In this document: positions 33,581 through 45,408 of the stretch, one piece after another
Layout of the letters: every line of letters begins with the position of its first letter
Numbering within the stretch: position 1 is the stretch's first letter
NCBI GenBank assembly: GCA_012932865.1
Contig: SAXG01000147.1
Span: forward strand, 1-52,691
Reading direction: 5' to 3'
From: Amylostereum areolatum
Lineage: Eukaryota > Basidiomycota > Agaricomycetes > Russulales > Stereaceae
Length of the DNA stretch: 52,691 nt
The notes under the pieces: model-generated
What the model was told of the DNA's origin: nothing
The model's database searches: none
Seen by the model: only the letters and a program-made list of their open reading frames with translations
Translations under genes and position numbers: made by a program

Positions 33581-34320
33581 TTCGTGGGCGCCTCCTGGCA
33601 CTTCCGGAGGTACGCGTCGAGCTCGTCGTCCTCCCTCTCCTTTCCCTTTCCTTTCCTAGCCTGTGCGTGGCCTTCGTCGTCTTGTGAGTCCGCGTCCGGG
33701 TAGGCATCTTCGTCATCGCCATCGTCGGTCTTTTCAGCGGACTCGGTGATGCGTGCGCGCTTCAAGGCCGGCTTGTCCGCGCCGGGAGCGACGGCGGCGC
33801 GACGTTTGGGAGTGGATGACGTCGATGTCGACGGCACTAGGAGAAGTGATTAAAAAAAGGGGGCGCAGTGCGATGATAGAACTACATACCGTCGAGAGAG
33901 ATTGAATCGGCCGCTTTTCCGAGTGCACCCTTGAAAATCTTGTCATGAACATTCTGAGTTGTTCTGGGTTGCTTCGGGGCGGGATTTTTGGGCTTGAAGA
34001 AATTGCTGACGGCCTCATTGTTCTTGATATACTTGATTTTGTCCGAGGGCTTTGGTTTTCGACGTCTGCCGCCTGCGATGATGAGCGCGGGGTCGGGCTG
34101 GTCTCGCTCCCCTGCAACATGTGTTCAAGTGAGGAACTGCACAGACAGGAAGTTGCTCACCACGCCCTCGGCGCGAGGTAGTTGCCTCTTTCGTTTGTGT
34201 TGATCCGGATGCCCGAGGAAGCGGATCTTCATCGCCTTCGGAATTATAAAATGTGATTTCGGAGGCGTCCTTCAGCTGCCCGTTGAGTCCTATGGCGCAT
34301 CCGGCATCGTCGTCGGCCAT
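33581..34320 (-). pseudogene. hAT transposase, 5' exons (separated by the KDZ insertion)
   Basis: The start at 34320 opens MADDDAGCAIGLNGQLKDAS. Exon 1 ends at 34161 and splices to ALIIAGGRRRKPKPSDKIKY and EAVSNFFKPKNPAPKQP. A third exon carries basic and acidic low-complexity sequence ending YLRKCQEAPTK at a GTATGT donor (33580). The downstream BED-finger exon is at about 15060, so the intron now holds the whole KDZ element. Without it the intron would be a few hundred bases. Removal of an 18-kb insert by splicing is unlikely. Confidence 0.75.
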
Positions 34321-34444
34321 ACTGGGTGGGAGAGGATGGGAGGACGCGAAGCAAGTGGTCTGATTTCTTTTTCTTGCATTTCCGGGAGGAGTAGGACAAG
34401 TTCCCACGCCTTCATAGCCACTCCTCGGACTTCAGATCTGCACG

Positions 34445-34613
34445 TGACTGAACACCGGTTCGGGCCGGTTCAGTCGGTTCTCCACCGGCCCAAACCTGAA
34501 CCTGAACCAAGTGCCAAATACCAGAACCAGAACCAGAACCAAACTGAACTGGCAGTTCAGTTCGGTCAGTTCGGTTCCGAACCATGGTTCTGAACTGAAC
34601 TTTGGCAACACTA
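34445..34613. repeat. hAT right terminal and subterminal repeats
   Basis: The region carries clustered CGGTTC, CCTGAACCTGAACC and CAGAACCAGAACC units, ending CTTTGGCAACACTA, the inverted partner of the left end. Confidence 0.8.
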
Positions 34614-35333
34614 ATTGTGTGTCCGTGTATATGAATTCGGTGACGATGGGGGGCAAGATATCCACTGCTGACTGTGCGTCGATGGGCGGCCAATCAAGCT
34701 GGGGGTGTCCGGGATGATTTGAGGGGATCGGTCCTGCCCAAGATGATCTGTCGAAATGGATGCTGCGGATAGACGGAATCAAGAATGCACGAATGACGTT
34801 CAGAGGGACTCCGCCAAATATTTCGCTGAACGCCACAGAGCAGAGGTAAGGGAATTGTCGGAGGGTTTTCCCTAATGAAGCAACTGGGTATCCAGATCCG
34901 GGTAGATAATAACCCTGCTCTAAACAGCAAATGGACCTGAAGGCACGATGGTCAAGCGATGCACTTTAGATCAAAGGTGGTGAACGAACTGGATGTATGG
35001 CCACAGTGGAGACGGCGGAAGCTCGACGGATTCGTGTTCTTCATTCCATACACAAAACGTGCGGCGGAATAAGATAGGAAGGGTTATGCTGCGAATGTCC
35101 CGGCAAGTGCTGGAAAAATGTCTCAGCTCCAAGTCCTCGTCGCGTAGGAGTTCGGTGGCGATGAGGTGTAGAGGGTCGTGACCAAGGCGTATCAATCTAA
35201 CGTCGAAGGGGTCTGCTTAGCCGACAAAGGCGGAAGGGGGAATCGATCCTTACGATAATGGGGGACCTGTTCGACTCGTTGTGCCGACAGGTTGGGAGGG
35301 AGGTGTTGCTATCGTTCTGCGCCGGCGACCCAT
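34614..35333 (-). pseudogene. F-box-like/LRR protein copy 2, 5' half
   Basis: It starts at 35333 with the same short basic exon as copy 1. Next come DPLHLIATELL and DLELRHFSSTCRDIRS, then the exon through GSGYPVASLGKTLRQFPYLC and PPIVTEFIYTDTQ, where the hAT insertion interrupts it at 34621/34614. The reading frame up to the break is clean. It continues at 11803 on the other side of the transposon. Without the element the join would read TDTQWRQVPAEE, matching copy 1 (MDSEWRQVPSEG). Confidence 0.88.
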
Positions 35334-36142
35334 CAAAGGTTCGGATGTGGAATTCGGAGGTGGCCTAGCGGCTGGCGTTCAACGTTGCAGGAATTCGAAA
35401 CTAGAGTGTAGTCTGGGGTGGTTGTGAGTAGGGGTCGGGGAGTAGGAGCGTGCTTGGACCTGGTCTCGTTTTGTCGTCCCGATCGACAGATGGGACACTT
35501 CAGGATGACTAACAAGTATATCTCCGGCCCGCCACCCGCTCACTTCGCGGAGATTGTCAGATTGTCCCCTCCAAGGGGATCTGCGGTCGGGCTCGCTGTA
35601 CTCGCGCACGCTCATGTAAAAGCACCTCAGATTTCAGTTTACACTGACCAAGTGAGGGAGCACATAATATAAGGAAGGAGTGAACAGTGTCCAGAGGAAC
35701 TTGAATAGATCACACAGCCGTCGGTTGGTCTCGAAGAACCCGGCGCCGATGATGCATGGTGGCCACGTTCGGAAGTCGAGTCACACGGGGGTGGCGTGGG
35801 AACAATCTTCCTCATAGCCTCGCCACCGGGCAAATGGACCTTTGACCGACTCTTTGTCCGCTACCACCACCACCAAACTTGCACCGCCGTTGGATTCTTG
35901 GTCCAGGATCCCTCGCATCCATCCCTCCTTCGCAACAGCGGTGCTTTTGACCTGCTCTCGGTATGTTATTGTCGCTACTGATCCGCCTGCATTGTTCATT
36001 AGGACAGTCCAGCTCAGGCTCATAAGACTCCTTCCCTCCCGTCCCCGTCGCTCGCAACCGATCCCTGGAACTCGCACTCTTTCAGATCGACCCCTCTTTA
36101 CACTCCCCGCACACGAAATTCTCCACACACCCATCTTCGACC
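35334..36142. other. F-box-like 5' flank and TFIIB promoter region
   Basis: The part up to ~35680 matches the flank of F-box-like copy 1 (9538-9870). The rest has no convincing gene and becomes pyrimidine-rich (36030-36140), a common basidiomycete core-promoter feature, ahead of the TFIIB start. Confidence 0.55.
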
Positions 36143-37268
36143 ATGTCTTTCCAACCTTTCCCTCTCGCCAATCCAAAAATCCAGGAGCCGGCGCAGAAGG
36201 ATTACTCCCTGGACCTCGCAGTTCGCCTCATATGCCCCGACTGCAGAGACCCCAATCCCAACATCGTCGAAGAATTTGGTAGTGGAGATCTCGTGTGCGG
36301 TACCTGTGGACTTGTCCTCGGCGATCGCGTCGTCGATACCCGAAGCGAGTGGCGGGTGCGTTCTTTGTTCCTTCCCCATCTTTCTGACGCATGCTCGAGC
36401 ATAATATCTACCCCTTTGGTAGACGTTCGCCAATGATGAGGGCGATGACCCGTCCCGTGTTGGTGCAGCATCGGACCCGTTGATGGAGGGCATGGAGCAG
36501 CTCGATACCGTCATCAGCTTTCGCGACGGAGGTTCGGGAATCGCGAGGGAATTGCAGCGGGCGGCCTCCCGTGGCCAGAGCTCTCGCTCTGAACGCAACA
36601 TTCTTTCCGCCTTCCGCGACATCTCCAGTTGGTGCGACCAGTTTTCCCTACCTAAAACGATCAGCGACATCGCGAAGCAGCTGTACAAGCGGTCGGACGA
36701 GGAGAAGCTCCTCCGCGGAAAACCCTTGGACGCCGTCATCGCCGCGTGCATCTTCATCGCGTGCCGTCAGGCCCATGTCCCCCGTACGTTCAAGGAAATT
36801 TGCAATCTCACCCACGTCTCCAAGAAGGTCCTCGGGCAGTGTTACAAAGCGCTCGAACAGGCGTTCAACCTCACCCCCGGCGCTTCTGCCACCGCCAGCC
36901 ACGGGTCGGCTCCGGTCGTCACAGGCCCGGAGGACCTCCTCGTTCGGTACTGCAACCATCTCGCGTTGCCACCCAACGTGCAGGGGATATGCAAGGACAT
37001 CATCGTCGAGGCCCGCTCCCGAGGCGTCGCGGACGGTCGCAGCCCCGTCTCCATCGCCGGCGGCGCGATCTACTTTGCATGTCACCTGATGGGCATCGCG
37101 AAGTCGGTGAAGGACATCAGCCTCGTCGCGGGCGTCAGCGAGGGGACGATCAAGCTCGTGTACAGGCTGTATTATGTGGAGGCGACGAAGCTGGTGAAGG
37201 AGGAGTGGATAAGGGAGGGCAAGGTGAGCCTGGAAAGGCTCCCGGCGGACTCGAGCGCGTTGAAGTAG
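36143..37268 (+). CDS. SUA7: Transcription initiation factor IIB (TFIIB)
   Basis: TFIIB bridges TBP-bound promoters and RNA polymerase II. The N-terminal zinc ribbon reads CPDC...VCGTCG (residues ~31-55), followed by the B-reader region (SEWRTFANDEGDDPSRVGA), which spans the only intron (36356-36422). Two cyclin-like repeats follow: the first from ~RNILSAFRDISSWCDQFSLP to KVLGQCYKAL, the second from DLLVRYCNHLALPPNVQGIC to EGTIKLVYRLYY. Length (~350 residues) fits the family. The start has a good context after a pyrimidine-rich leader. No disruption is seen. Confidence 0.95.
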
Positions 37269-37741
37269 GGTGGCTAGTGGGGGCGGACCAAGTGTGCCAT
37301 TGACGGTACTGCCGTTGTCACAACATGCATATGTATTTATGTATTTTTACCCTCGCATAATGCCATAAGATTTTCCCCCCGTTACAGGCATATCTTCTAG
37401 ATGAGACGCAGTTTGAATTTGAGCGTTTGTACGTCGAGCACATGAGGATCTGAGATGCAGGATCGGTGTATGTTGAATAGCGGTACGACTTGTAATACAC
37501 ATTTGCTCGTAATTTTACGAGATGGCAAGTATACGCCTTGTGGCCTGGGGAAGGCCGCGACTGTACAAACCAAGCAAACTGTGACTCAGTTTCCCACTCC
37601 AGCCCCTTCAAAAATGCCCCGTCAGGAGGTCCCCCGCTGTTCCGAACAACAGTCTTTCTCGTTAGCGCATGGTCCACGTGAATGACCGCGAAAAGAACGC
37701 ACCCTTCCCAATGTTAACTCCATCGTCTTGAACGAGTCCGC
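37269..37741. other. Intergenic region, no gene seen
   Basis: TFIIB 3' flank; only short ORFs without protein-like features. Confidence 0.4.
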
Positions 37742-38233
37742 CTAAGTCGCCTTCAGCTCCTCACTATCCAAAATGTGAGTAATTCGCATGAAGACTGAAG
37801 TGCATTTCCGGTCTTCGACCAGCCAGTCGCGTTCGCCGTCCTCGACGACCTCGTCAATACAGAATATACCAGGATGGCCTGGGAAGCACGGATGAGGTCG
37901 CATGACCGAACAAGCGCCGTTCCCGATAAATTTTATGGACGCGGTGGCGGGTGAACGACGGTGGGAAGTAGCCTGGTCGATGGGACATGAACATACCAGC
38001 AACAGACGAGGTGGGAAGAGAAACGAACCACAACCAGGTCGGCGGGGAGTTCCTTCCCCGAGTCCTGGTGCGGACAGCGCCTTCGTTGCTGACGGCATCG
38101 CGGACGCAGGAGATGTCTGGGTGATGATGCAGTTGAAAGGATGGCCTGGGACGCACGAGTCGTGGTCAGAGCGTCGTCTATGTGGAAGGAGAGGCAGGTC
38201 TACCACAATGTCAGCAGGAAACTGCCATGTCAC
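37742..38233 (-). CDS. Possible small hypothetical gene
   Basis: Unrecognised. The last ~60 codons (CIDEVVEDGERDWLVEDRKC onward to EELKAT) have protein-like composition, and two plausible short introns lie upstream (38205-38174 and 38035-37980 regions). Two segments around CGTGC(T/G)TCCCAGGCCATCC are repeated 260 bp apart, suggesting an internal duplication. The start is uncertain. Confidence 0.3.
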   Translation of the reverse strand: MTWQFPADIVVDLPLLPHRRRSDHDSCVPGHPFNCIITQTSPASAMPSATKALSAPGLGEGTPRRPGCGSFLFPPRLLLVCSCPIDQATSHRRSPATASIKFIGNGACSVMRPHPCFPGHPGIFCIDEVVEDGERDWLVEDRKCTSVFMRITHILDSEELKAT

Positions 38234-38551
38234 GATAATGACTCACGGTACGCCATTCAATAAACAAACAGGGCTATATCGCCACCAGGTGGTTATAGAA
38301 GGCTAGATGTGCAGTTCGTCGCAGTGTACATAACGGCTACGGCCTTGGCCGAATGACCTTTTCGTCGTATGAACACAAACTACATTGTAGCCGCAGAAGA
38401 ATCAGGTTGACTATTGAAAGAATGGGGGGGAGGGGGGAAGGGGGGGGGCGGCAGACAACGCTCGTAGCACCCTGATACCAAAGGTAATACAGATTCAATT
38501 GGCACAGAATAAATAAGAACCTAAAATACTGGATAGCAGAGAACGAACATT

Positions 38552-39751
38552 CATTTGCGCATGCGTTTCTTGAAACGCTCCATGACCTGGATAGAAGTAA
38601 GACAAATATGTCCCCGCCTTTTGATGGAGGACCACGTACCATCTCGTCTGTCGCCATCTGCGGACGGTCATACCGTGGCCGATGATGGTCCTCCTCCGGG
38701 GGGAGACCCATAGCCTCCAGCTTAGCATCTCGGATGATATCCGCGTCTGACTTCATGCGCATGTTCGGACGGAAGACTGGAAGCTCTCGTGAGCTAGCAG
38801 ATCGCGGCGAAAGTTAAAAACACCTACATCGCGTTCCCGCCAGGTGCTCCTCATCATTTGGGTCAGACTTCTTCCTGTCCTTCCGCCCATGGGACATGAG
38901 CAATTTGGCTTTTTCGGTGTCCTCTATGTTCTTCAGGCGAGCACTGCAGGAGAAAACCCGTCAGTCAACCAAGCGCACTTGGAGCAGAGTGGGAAACATA
39001 CTCCATGCCCAGGTCAACTTCAGGGATGGCCGTCAGCATCGCCAAGCTGTTTGTGACGTTGCCCTCCTCGGAAGCTTTCTTTTCCACCTTGAACCGATCG
39101 GAGGGGCGGAACGGGTCCGCCTTCGATCCAGAAGGACCGCCATTTTGTGCATCTTCCCCCTGCCCACGCCGGAGCTTCATGTTCTCCTCGATATACGCCA
39201 TCCTAGGCCACGATAAATGTCTGGAGGGGAGCAAAAGAAAGGCAAGCGCACATGTGCTTATCCACGTCAAGGACATTCGTCTGTTGCGTGAAGTTGTTGG
39301 TTCGGACAGCCTTCCGCGCCTTCATTGCCTTATCGTCCCTTCGAATGGCGGATGAGCGAACCTAGGGCAAGAAGGAAAGAGAAACGACTCACTCCTCGTC
39401 CTCCTGGTCGACCTTCGCTCCTGGCTGCAGCCCGTACGCCTGCTCCTCTTCGTCCTCCTTCTTCCGTTTCCGCCGCTTCTTCACGTCGCCGCTATTGAGT
39501 TTGGAAACATCGATCCCCTGTCTTGCTTTCCGAAGTTTACGCAGCTCGATGAGCTCGTGGACACTGTATCACTCGTTTCCGAGGCACGTCAGCCTGCTAC
39601 GGGGAGGCGGAGATGAACGAACTTACGGCAGGTTCGCCTCTTCTTCGTTTTCGGACCCGGCGGCGTCATCAAGAATTGCGGGCGCGTTGTCCTCTTTCTC
39701 GTGCGAGATTGAACGTGGTTGAGGAGTTGGTCGAGTGCGTCGCTTGATCAT
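38552..39751 (-). CDS. C9orf78/HCA59 (S. pombe Tls1)-like splicing-associated protein
   Basis: Relatives associate with the spliceosome (Brr2) and, in fission yeast, affect telomere gene splicing. The start at 39751 opens MIKRRTRPTPQPRSISHEKE. Family blocks follow across introns: VHELIELRKLRKARQGIDVS, a lysine/arginine-rich run, TNNFTQQTNVLDVDKHM, MAYIEENMKLRRGQG, LAMLTAIPEVDLGM, and RLKNIEDTEKAKLLMSHG. The C-terminal exon contains DYDRPQMATDE-like sequence and ends ERFKKRMRK, as in the family. There are seven or so short exons and no disruption was seen. Confidence 0.8.
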
Positions 39752-40037
39752 AACGTTGTTCGTGGTCGTAGTCGAAGTCGCGACGTCTGGCAGATGCTGT
39801 CACGCCAACTCCCGTTAGGTGTGACGAGTATGACTCAGTGTGACCTTCCACCCGTCACCTAAGCGTGATGCTACCCAGTCGAAGCTCGAAGAGCAGGGAT
39901 TATGTTCGCCATACGCTTAAGCTGCGCTTCAAAAACCCTCGAGCTTCATTACAAATGAAAATGATCCACAGAGCCGCGCGTCCAACAAAAACGAGCCAAC
40001 GACCAAAGAGCTGCAAGCGAAGAAAAGGCCGCCCGAA

Positions 40038-41929
40038 CTACCCGTCCTCCGCCCCGCTCCCACTTCCCGCTCCCGTCCCGTTGGGCGACTTCGCGGACGC
40101 CCTTGCCGCCGCCGCACTCGCGCCAGCGCGGTCCTTCGAGCTCAGCAAGCTCTGGAAGAAATTCTGCAGCACCTCGTGCTGCGACTGTCCCCCTGTCGGG
40201 CTCGGCGACCCCCCCGGCAGCGGAGGCGACGCAGGGACGCGCGAGCCCCCTGGGCCCGCCGACGCGCTGAGAGATGCGGGAGGACCGCCCCGCCCGCCGA
40301 CGGAGGCGGTAGGACGCTTCGCGCCGAGGAGGCTGCTGCTGAAGTTAAGGCCGCCTTCCATCTCGGTGAGCGCCTTCTCGACGTTGGGCATGGCGAGGGA
40401 CGGGATGCCCAAAGGCCCGACGATGCCCGCGGAGGGGGTCTCGTTCTGCTGGCGGAATATGCCGCGGGGGTCTTTGTCGGCGCGGCGCGAGTTCTCGTCG
40501 TAGTTCTTCGCGAGGAAGGCCTGTTCTGGTGTCGGGTTGTTGAAAGGAGGAAGGGTGGGTGGCTGGGAAAAGATGGTGAGGGGCGGAGGAATGGTGCGGG
40601 GAGAAAGGGGTTTACCTTCGCGCCTTGGTCTGGTACGAGAGCGGTGTACATCTTAACTGCTGTGGACTCGTCGACGGTCTCGCCCTCGGCGGCATCCAAG
40701 TCCCGTTCCCAGGCCTCTCCCCAGCCTCTCGCATCGAAGCCGTCGCGTAACACCCCGATCTTGCCCCAGCTATCCCAACCTGCAGGGACGACAATCCGGT
40801 CGCGGTCCAACGTGTTTGGCTTCTGCTCGAAGGGGAACGGATTCCTCGCCGGCGCGACAGGCTCTGCGGTTCCAACGGTCGGGGGAGGTGCTGGCGGGAC
40901 GAAAAGCGCGTGCAACGCGTACTGTCGAAGGATTTGGAGGGTTGCGGGTTGTGGTGTCGTGTAGAAAAGGCCGGCGCCGTCTATGGGCGGAGTTAGCATC
41001 TTCGTACCAGAAGCAAAGCTGGAAGACGCACACTTTAGGCAGATCGTTCGTAGGATCTGCATGATGCCGTCCGTGCGTTCTTCCCACTCGCCACCCTTTC
41101 CCTTGACCATACCACCCATGCCAGACGCGCCAGCACCGGCGACGTCGTTGTTGTCGTCGATCAGATCCGCTTTCGTGCAGGCGACGATGATGGGCACGCC
41201 CCCGGAGTTGTGCGTGAGTGTTCCAGGCCCAAGTGGGAGAATGGTCCCCTGTAGGGTCGTGGCAGTCGCAGATATTGGTTCGGTGGAGGGCTCGGTGTAG
41301 TGTTGAATGTGCGCTTGCACTGAGACGGTACGTTGAATACAAGGCACGTGGACCGAATGAAGATGGAGAACTCACGTCGTTCGCGATTCTCCTCCCGCGC
41401 GATGATGGCTTCGCGTGAACTGTCCACTTTGACCCAGTGCTCGACCCAAGTCAGCCATGTAACAAGCTCCTCGACAAACGTCCACGGACGCGTCCAATCG
41501 AGGACAATCATCACAAGCGTGTGGGGTAAAGACACGCGCGGGGGAATAAAATGTGGCACGAGCGAAGTGAATGCTGGTGCAGACGAAGGCACGGTATACA
41601 CAGATAATCGTGCAAGGGTATCTATGCAAAGTGGCAGGCGGTCAGCTCAGACACTCATCGCGAACCGACAGCAACGCACCTTCCTCATCGCGCACGTCCG
41701 CCCAGTCGTACCCCAGCGCAAAATCGGTACGGGGCTCGTCCTTCCCTCCATCCGACGCGGGTTTCTGCAAAAGGGCAGACGCGAGTGTTGATTTACCGCT
41801 GGAAGGTTGGCCGAGAATGAGGATCTGCTTGGAGGGTATAGATCGTGACGAAGATACAGAATCTAAGATGCTTGACCACAGATCCTGCGGTGGTGCTTCT
41901 GGTGATGACGAGCGAGAGTCTTCGTCCAT
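40038..41929 (-). CDS. Dynein light intermediate chain
   Basis: This subunit of cytoplasmic dynein links the heavy chain to cargo adaptors. A P-loop GQPSSGKSTL lies at ~residue 42. The RAS-like fold continues with ALGYDWADV, TLVMIVLDWTRPWTFVEEL and GGVPIIVACTKADLIDD, then AGLFYTTPQPATLQILRQYA and VPAGWDSWGKIGVLRDGF. The C-terminal region carries NPTPEQAFLAKNYDENSRR, an effector-binding helix (QHEVLQNFFQSLLSSKD) and a disordered G/S end at 40038. Six or so exons. The start is at 41929 or, in frame, 41962. It is divergent from TIP41 with 244 bp between. Confidence 0.9.
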
Positions 41930-42173
41930 GATGATGATGGCGGCTTGCAGAGCTCTTGACAACTAATATCGTTGGTTGGTTCAGCGTTGAAGGGGCTATA
42001 AGATGGGCTTTCGGAGGTTCAAATATTGCTAATGTGGCTTACGATCAATTGTATCTCCTTTCGTGGAGGACTTCAAGCGAATCCTCCTTGGCACCCGCCA
42101 TCTCCTCTTACCCTCTTCCAAAACGGCATCTTCTTCAGACAGCGTTCGGAGGCCTACCCACAGGGAGGTCATC
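41930..42173. promoter_or_regulatory. Shared promoter region of DLIC and TIP41 genes
   Basis: Head-to-head starts at 41929 and 42174 leave 244 bp, which must hold both core promoters. No TATA box is evident. Confidence 0.5.
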
Positions 42174-43247
42174 ATGTCTTCCGCAGTGGCCCTTCCCAAG
42201 TTTAAGCTCTCCGAATCTCCCAACACCCGTTCGATCGACATCTTCGACTGGACTATCACTGCTGTAACCAGCCCCATCTCCAATGCCAGCGAGTGTGATG
42301 CGCTGCAAGGGACGCTTGGCTTCCCACTCCCAGAAATGACGTTCGGGAACAATTCCCTCGAGATCAAACATCGACCTTCAGGCTGGACGTACTCTTTCCG
42401 AACAGAGGACGCGCTCAAGGGCGTGAAGAACGGCGAACTTGGCGATGGAGATGGGGGCGTCAAGGTCGGGTATGCTGATGCGTGGTTGAAGAGTCGGTAT
42501 GTCGCGGTCGACAGGAATTCTCTGTCGGTATGCCAGAGCTGACGACAGGACGGATCCCGATTCTCAACTTCCTCTCCCTACGACATCGCCCACCAAGCCT
42601 TTTGACTGGACATATACCACGACATATCCCGGAAATCAAGTCAGAAGCGACGGTTCAGAGGAGATAGAATGGGTGAAGGAGGATCCAACAGATAGCCAGC
42701 ACGGAATACCTCTTGCGGAGCTCACGAGACCCGACCCCATCCTCTTCTATGCGGAGATACCTCTTTACGAAGACGAGTTACACGACAACGGTGCATCACA
42801 TCTCCTTGTTCGAATCGTGAGTTTTGGCGGTTCGTAAGATACCTTTCAACTGACGGCTCTCTTCCAGCGAGTCATGCCAACGTGCATCTTCATCCTGTCC
42901 CGCTTCACTCTCCGCGTCGACAACGTCCTCTTCCGCGCCCACGACACGCGCCTCTACCACTCCTTCGCCTCTTCTCCCTCGGTGGTCGTTCGAGAAACCA
43001 GTGGCTGGGAGGCCCCGTACGATCCGGTGAAAAGCGTGAGATCTCCCCTGCGTCCTGCAAGTCTGGTCTGACCGCGTTTTTACAGCATCTCCCCAAGAAA
43101 GATGACTTGACGCCTTTGACCGACCCCAACTTTATTGGAAGAGTGCTGGCCAGCATCCCAAAAGAGGCCACACAAGTCCTTGGTGCGGGTACGAACTGGC
43201 GGGGGCTCGGTACGACGTTGGAGGTCGCAACCTTGCGCCAACCATAA
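42174..43247 (+). CDS. TIP41: TIP41-like protein (regulator of PP2A/Tap42, TOR pathway)
   Basis: TIP41 binds Tap42/alpha4 or PP2A catalytic subunits and modulates TOR signalling. Family blocks run in order: IDIFDWTITAVTSPI, LPEMTFGNNSLEIKH, FDWTYTTTYPGNQV, IPLAELTRPDPILFYAEIPL, YEDELHDNGASHLLVRI, RVMPTCIFILSRFTLRVDNV and LYHSFASSPSVVVRETSGWE. Introns at about 42496-42549, 42820-42867 and 43035-43080 join these in frame. The end (GAGTNWRGLGTTLEVATL) is consistent with fungal homologues; the stop is at 43247, and a different last splice could extend it to 43393. Confidence 0.88.
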
Positions 43248-43715
43248 ACCTCTCTGCAAATCCTTCGTATGTCCGTTTATCTGCGAGTAATCCCCGAGAT
43301 CTTACTCCCGAAACGCTTGTTAAACCCATCAGCAACCTTTCGAACATTAACGAGGACGGGCAGCTACCGCATCGGATGTATGAGGGGGTCTAGACGGAGA
43401 TAGCCGCGCGTCGTGACGTCGAGTGCAGTTTACAAAACTTGTAATTACACAGTTGTATTCTACTTCTACAGTGTACCTGTACACTGCCTGCACGTCTCCC
43501 GCCCTCTCGACGTTCCCGGCCATGGTCCCTTCGTACTGCCCCAGGCACTCGGAGAGCAGTGCGAAACGGAAAACTGACACGTGATCACCGGTTACAAAAT
43601 CAAAACAAAAACAAAAAGAAACAAGGAGTGCAATCTGGTCCCGAAAGCCCACCTTGAGCGACCGTCCAGCACCACTTCCACCTCACTGCCGTTTGCGCAG
43701 GCATATACCTTCAAA
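43248..43715. other. Intergenic region, no gene seen
   Basis: TIP41 3' flank and promoter of the next gene. A frame ending at 43393 could be an alternative TIP41 tail. Otherwise nothing is recognised. Confidence 0.4.
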
Positions 43716-45260
43716 ATGGGGAAATGGTGCGTGGATTCATCCGCTCGACGTCCAAGAGCTCCCTCTGATCGGCCCATAGGACTTCAGAACACTACGACGA
43801 CGTGCTAAGCTCAAAGATCAAGAGCCTGGTGTGCGTGTTGCCCTGCTTTTGTCACATAGCCTGCAGCACGTTAATCTTTGCCAACGGTTTGGATCATGCA
43901 GCTCTGGAGCGGTCAAGCGGTCGAGGCTAGAGAAAGCAGAGCACACTATCAGTTATGAAGCCTTTGTGGAAGAGCTGGACTCTGGAGACTCCTTCACGAC
44001 GTCGCTCATAGAGCTACTTGTCAAGGTGTGTGGCCCATTTTCCATGTCGCTTGGAAATCGTGCAAATGCGTGGCATTCCTTTAGGAACTGGCGGAACGTC
44101 GCCAACGACAGGCGACAACGGACAAACATCTCATCTCCGACAGCACCTGCAAAGGCCTACGTATGCTCGCCGCCCCCCAACGGACCTACCGTCGCGGCCT
44201 CGTTTCCCGCCGCACCATAAACCTCACCGATTACCTCGCCGTTCCGCCGCCGGACGAGATGGAGGTCGACGACGAAGACGAAGACGACGGGAGCACCGAA
44301 AACCTACTCGACCCGACCGGTGCTCTCGAAGGCGCGCGGATGACTACCGCCCTGTGGGATGCGTACAGCAGGGGTCAACCAGGTGCGTTGGCCCTGCTCA
44401 TGTCCTTCGGCCCGCCCCCTCATCTTATCTCGCCTCCACCAGAAGCGCACACATCCACCAGCACCGGCACCGGCACATCATCCACCTCCGCCTCCACCGC
44501 CCGCGCTCGTGCCCGCCTCACAACGCGTCCCAGCATGTACCGCGAGGAGATCCAGGCTATCAGACGGTCGTCCGCCAGGAGCCCCTCAAGCACCGACCCG
44601 CTCGGCACCCTGTTCAACGCCACTTCCAATCAACCGACCCTCCCCTCGTCCCTGTCCCGCCGCCCACCCGCCCGCTCCCGCCCCCGGGTCACCGATTTCG
44701 ACGAATTCACCTCCCGCCGCCGGTCGGTGACCCGCGAGAGCTCGACCAGCGGCGCCCGCACGCCCGCGGCCGACGATGCGCGCAGGAACAGCAATGGGAA
44801 CAACGCCTGGCCCGGACACCGGTTCTTCCTCAATCACCGTCGCACCGAGCCTTGGTCAGATTCCGAGGCCGGTTCTGGAACCCCGCCGCCGGTGCCCCCG
44901 CCGGTGCGATCGACGACGCTTCGCGATCCCTCGGCCTTTCTCACCTGGCTAACGGGTGCGGGCGCGGAGGAGTCGCTGCCCCCGTTGCCCCCGCCGCGAT
45001 CCCTCACGTTGCGCGCGGCGTCGGCGTCCTTTGGGGCGGACGAAGACGGGGACGAGGAGGCGGAGGCTTCTCAGCCCCCCTCCCAGCCACCCTCTCAGGG
45101 CCCCCGGAGTCTTCGCAGAGGAGGTGTTCCAAGGCCGGAGGATCTCATGCCATGGCATGTGTCTATCGCGACGGAGGAGGGGGCAGAAGTAGAGGCAGCG
45201 ACGGCCGCGCCGGTATCGGATGTACGCCATCAGTCGCCTGAGCGCGAGGTCGATGCGTAG
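43716..45260 (+). CDS. Hypothetical, largely disordered protein
   Basis: Unrecognised. Short 5' exons join to MGKWTSEHYDDVLSSKIKSL, then SGAVKRSRLEKAEHTISYEA and a helical segment to IELLVKELAERRQRQ. A single long exon from ~44088 follows to the stop. It contains RTINLTDYLAVPPPDEMEVD, an acidic run, TTALWDAYSRGQPGALALLM, and long S/T/P/R-rich disordered stretches, with LPPPRSLTLRAASASFGADE near the end. The structured start is probably the conserved portion. Intact. Confidence 0.65.
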
Positions 45261-45408
45261 TGGTTCATGCGTATGCAACTCCCTCTTTGGACGAATCGTA
45301 TGCGGAATACTTCTTGTTTTGCGAGCATGTATGTTACAATATTACACGACGGGGCGCGGTACAGTACAAGGGTTCTGGCGTCCGATCCAGTCCAATCCAA
45401 CAAGCTAC

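Larger units (their letters stand above)
11812..34613 (-). mobile_element. hAT-superfamily DNA transposon, carrying a nested KDZ element
   Basis: Both ends read inward as TAGTG(G/T)TGCCAAAGTTCA; the 24-bp terminal repeats differ at one base. The 8-bp target duplication and the TAGNGNTG start are standard for hAT elements. The minus-strand transposase has a BED-like finger, an RNase H-like core and a hATC domain. Subtracting the nested KDZ element leaves about 4.7 kb, a normal hAT size. The transposase contains a nonsense codon, so this copy is probably no longer autonomous. Confidence 0.9.

Noticed and set aside
40176..40964. Plus-strand ORF of 262 codons opposite the dynein light intermediate chain
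   Set aside because: Shadow of the GC-rich minus-strand gene, without motifs.
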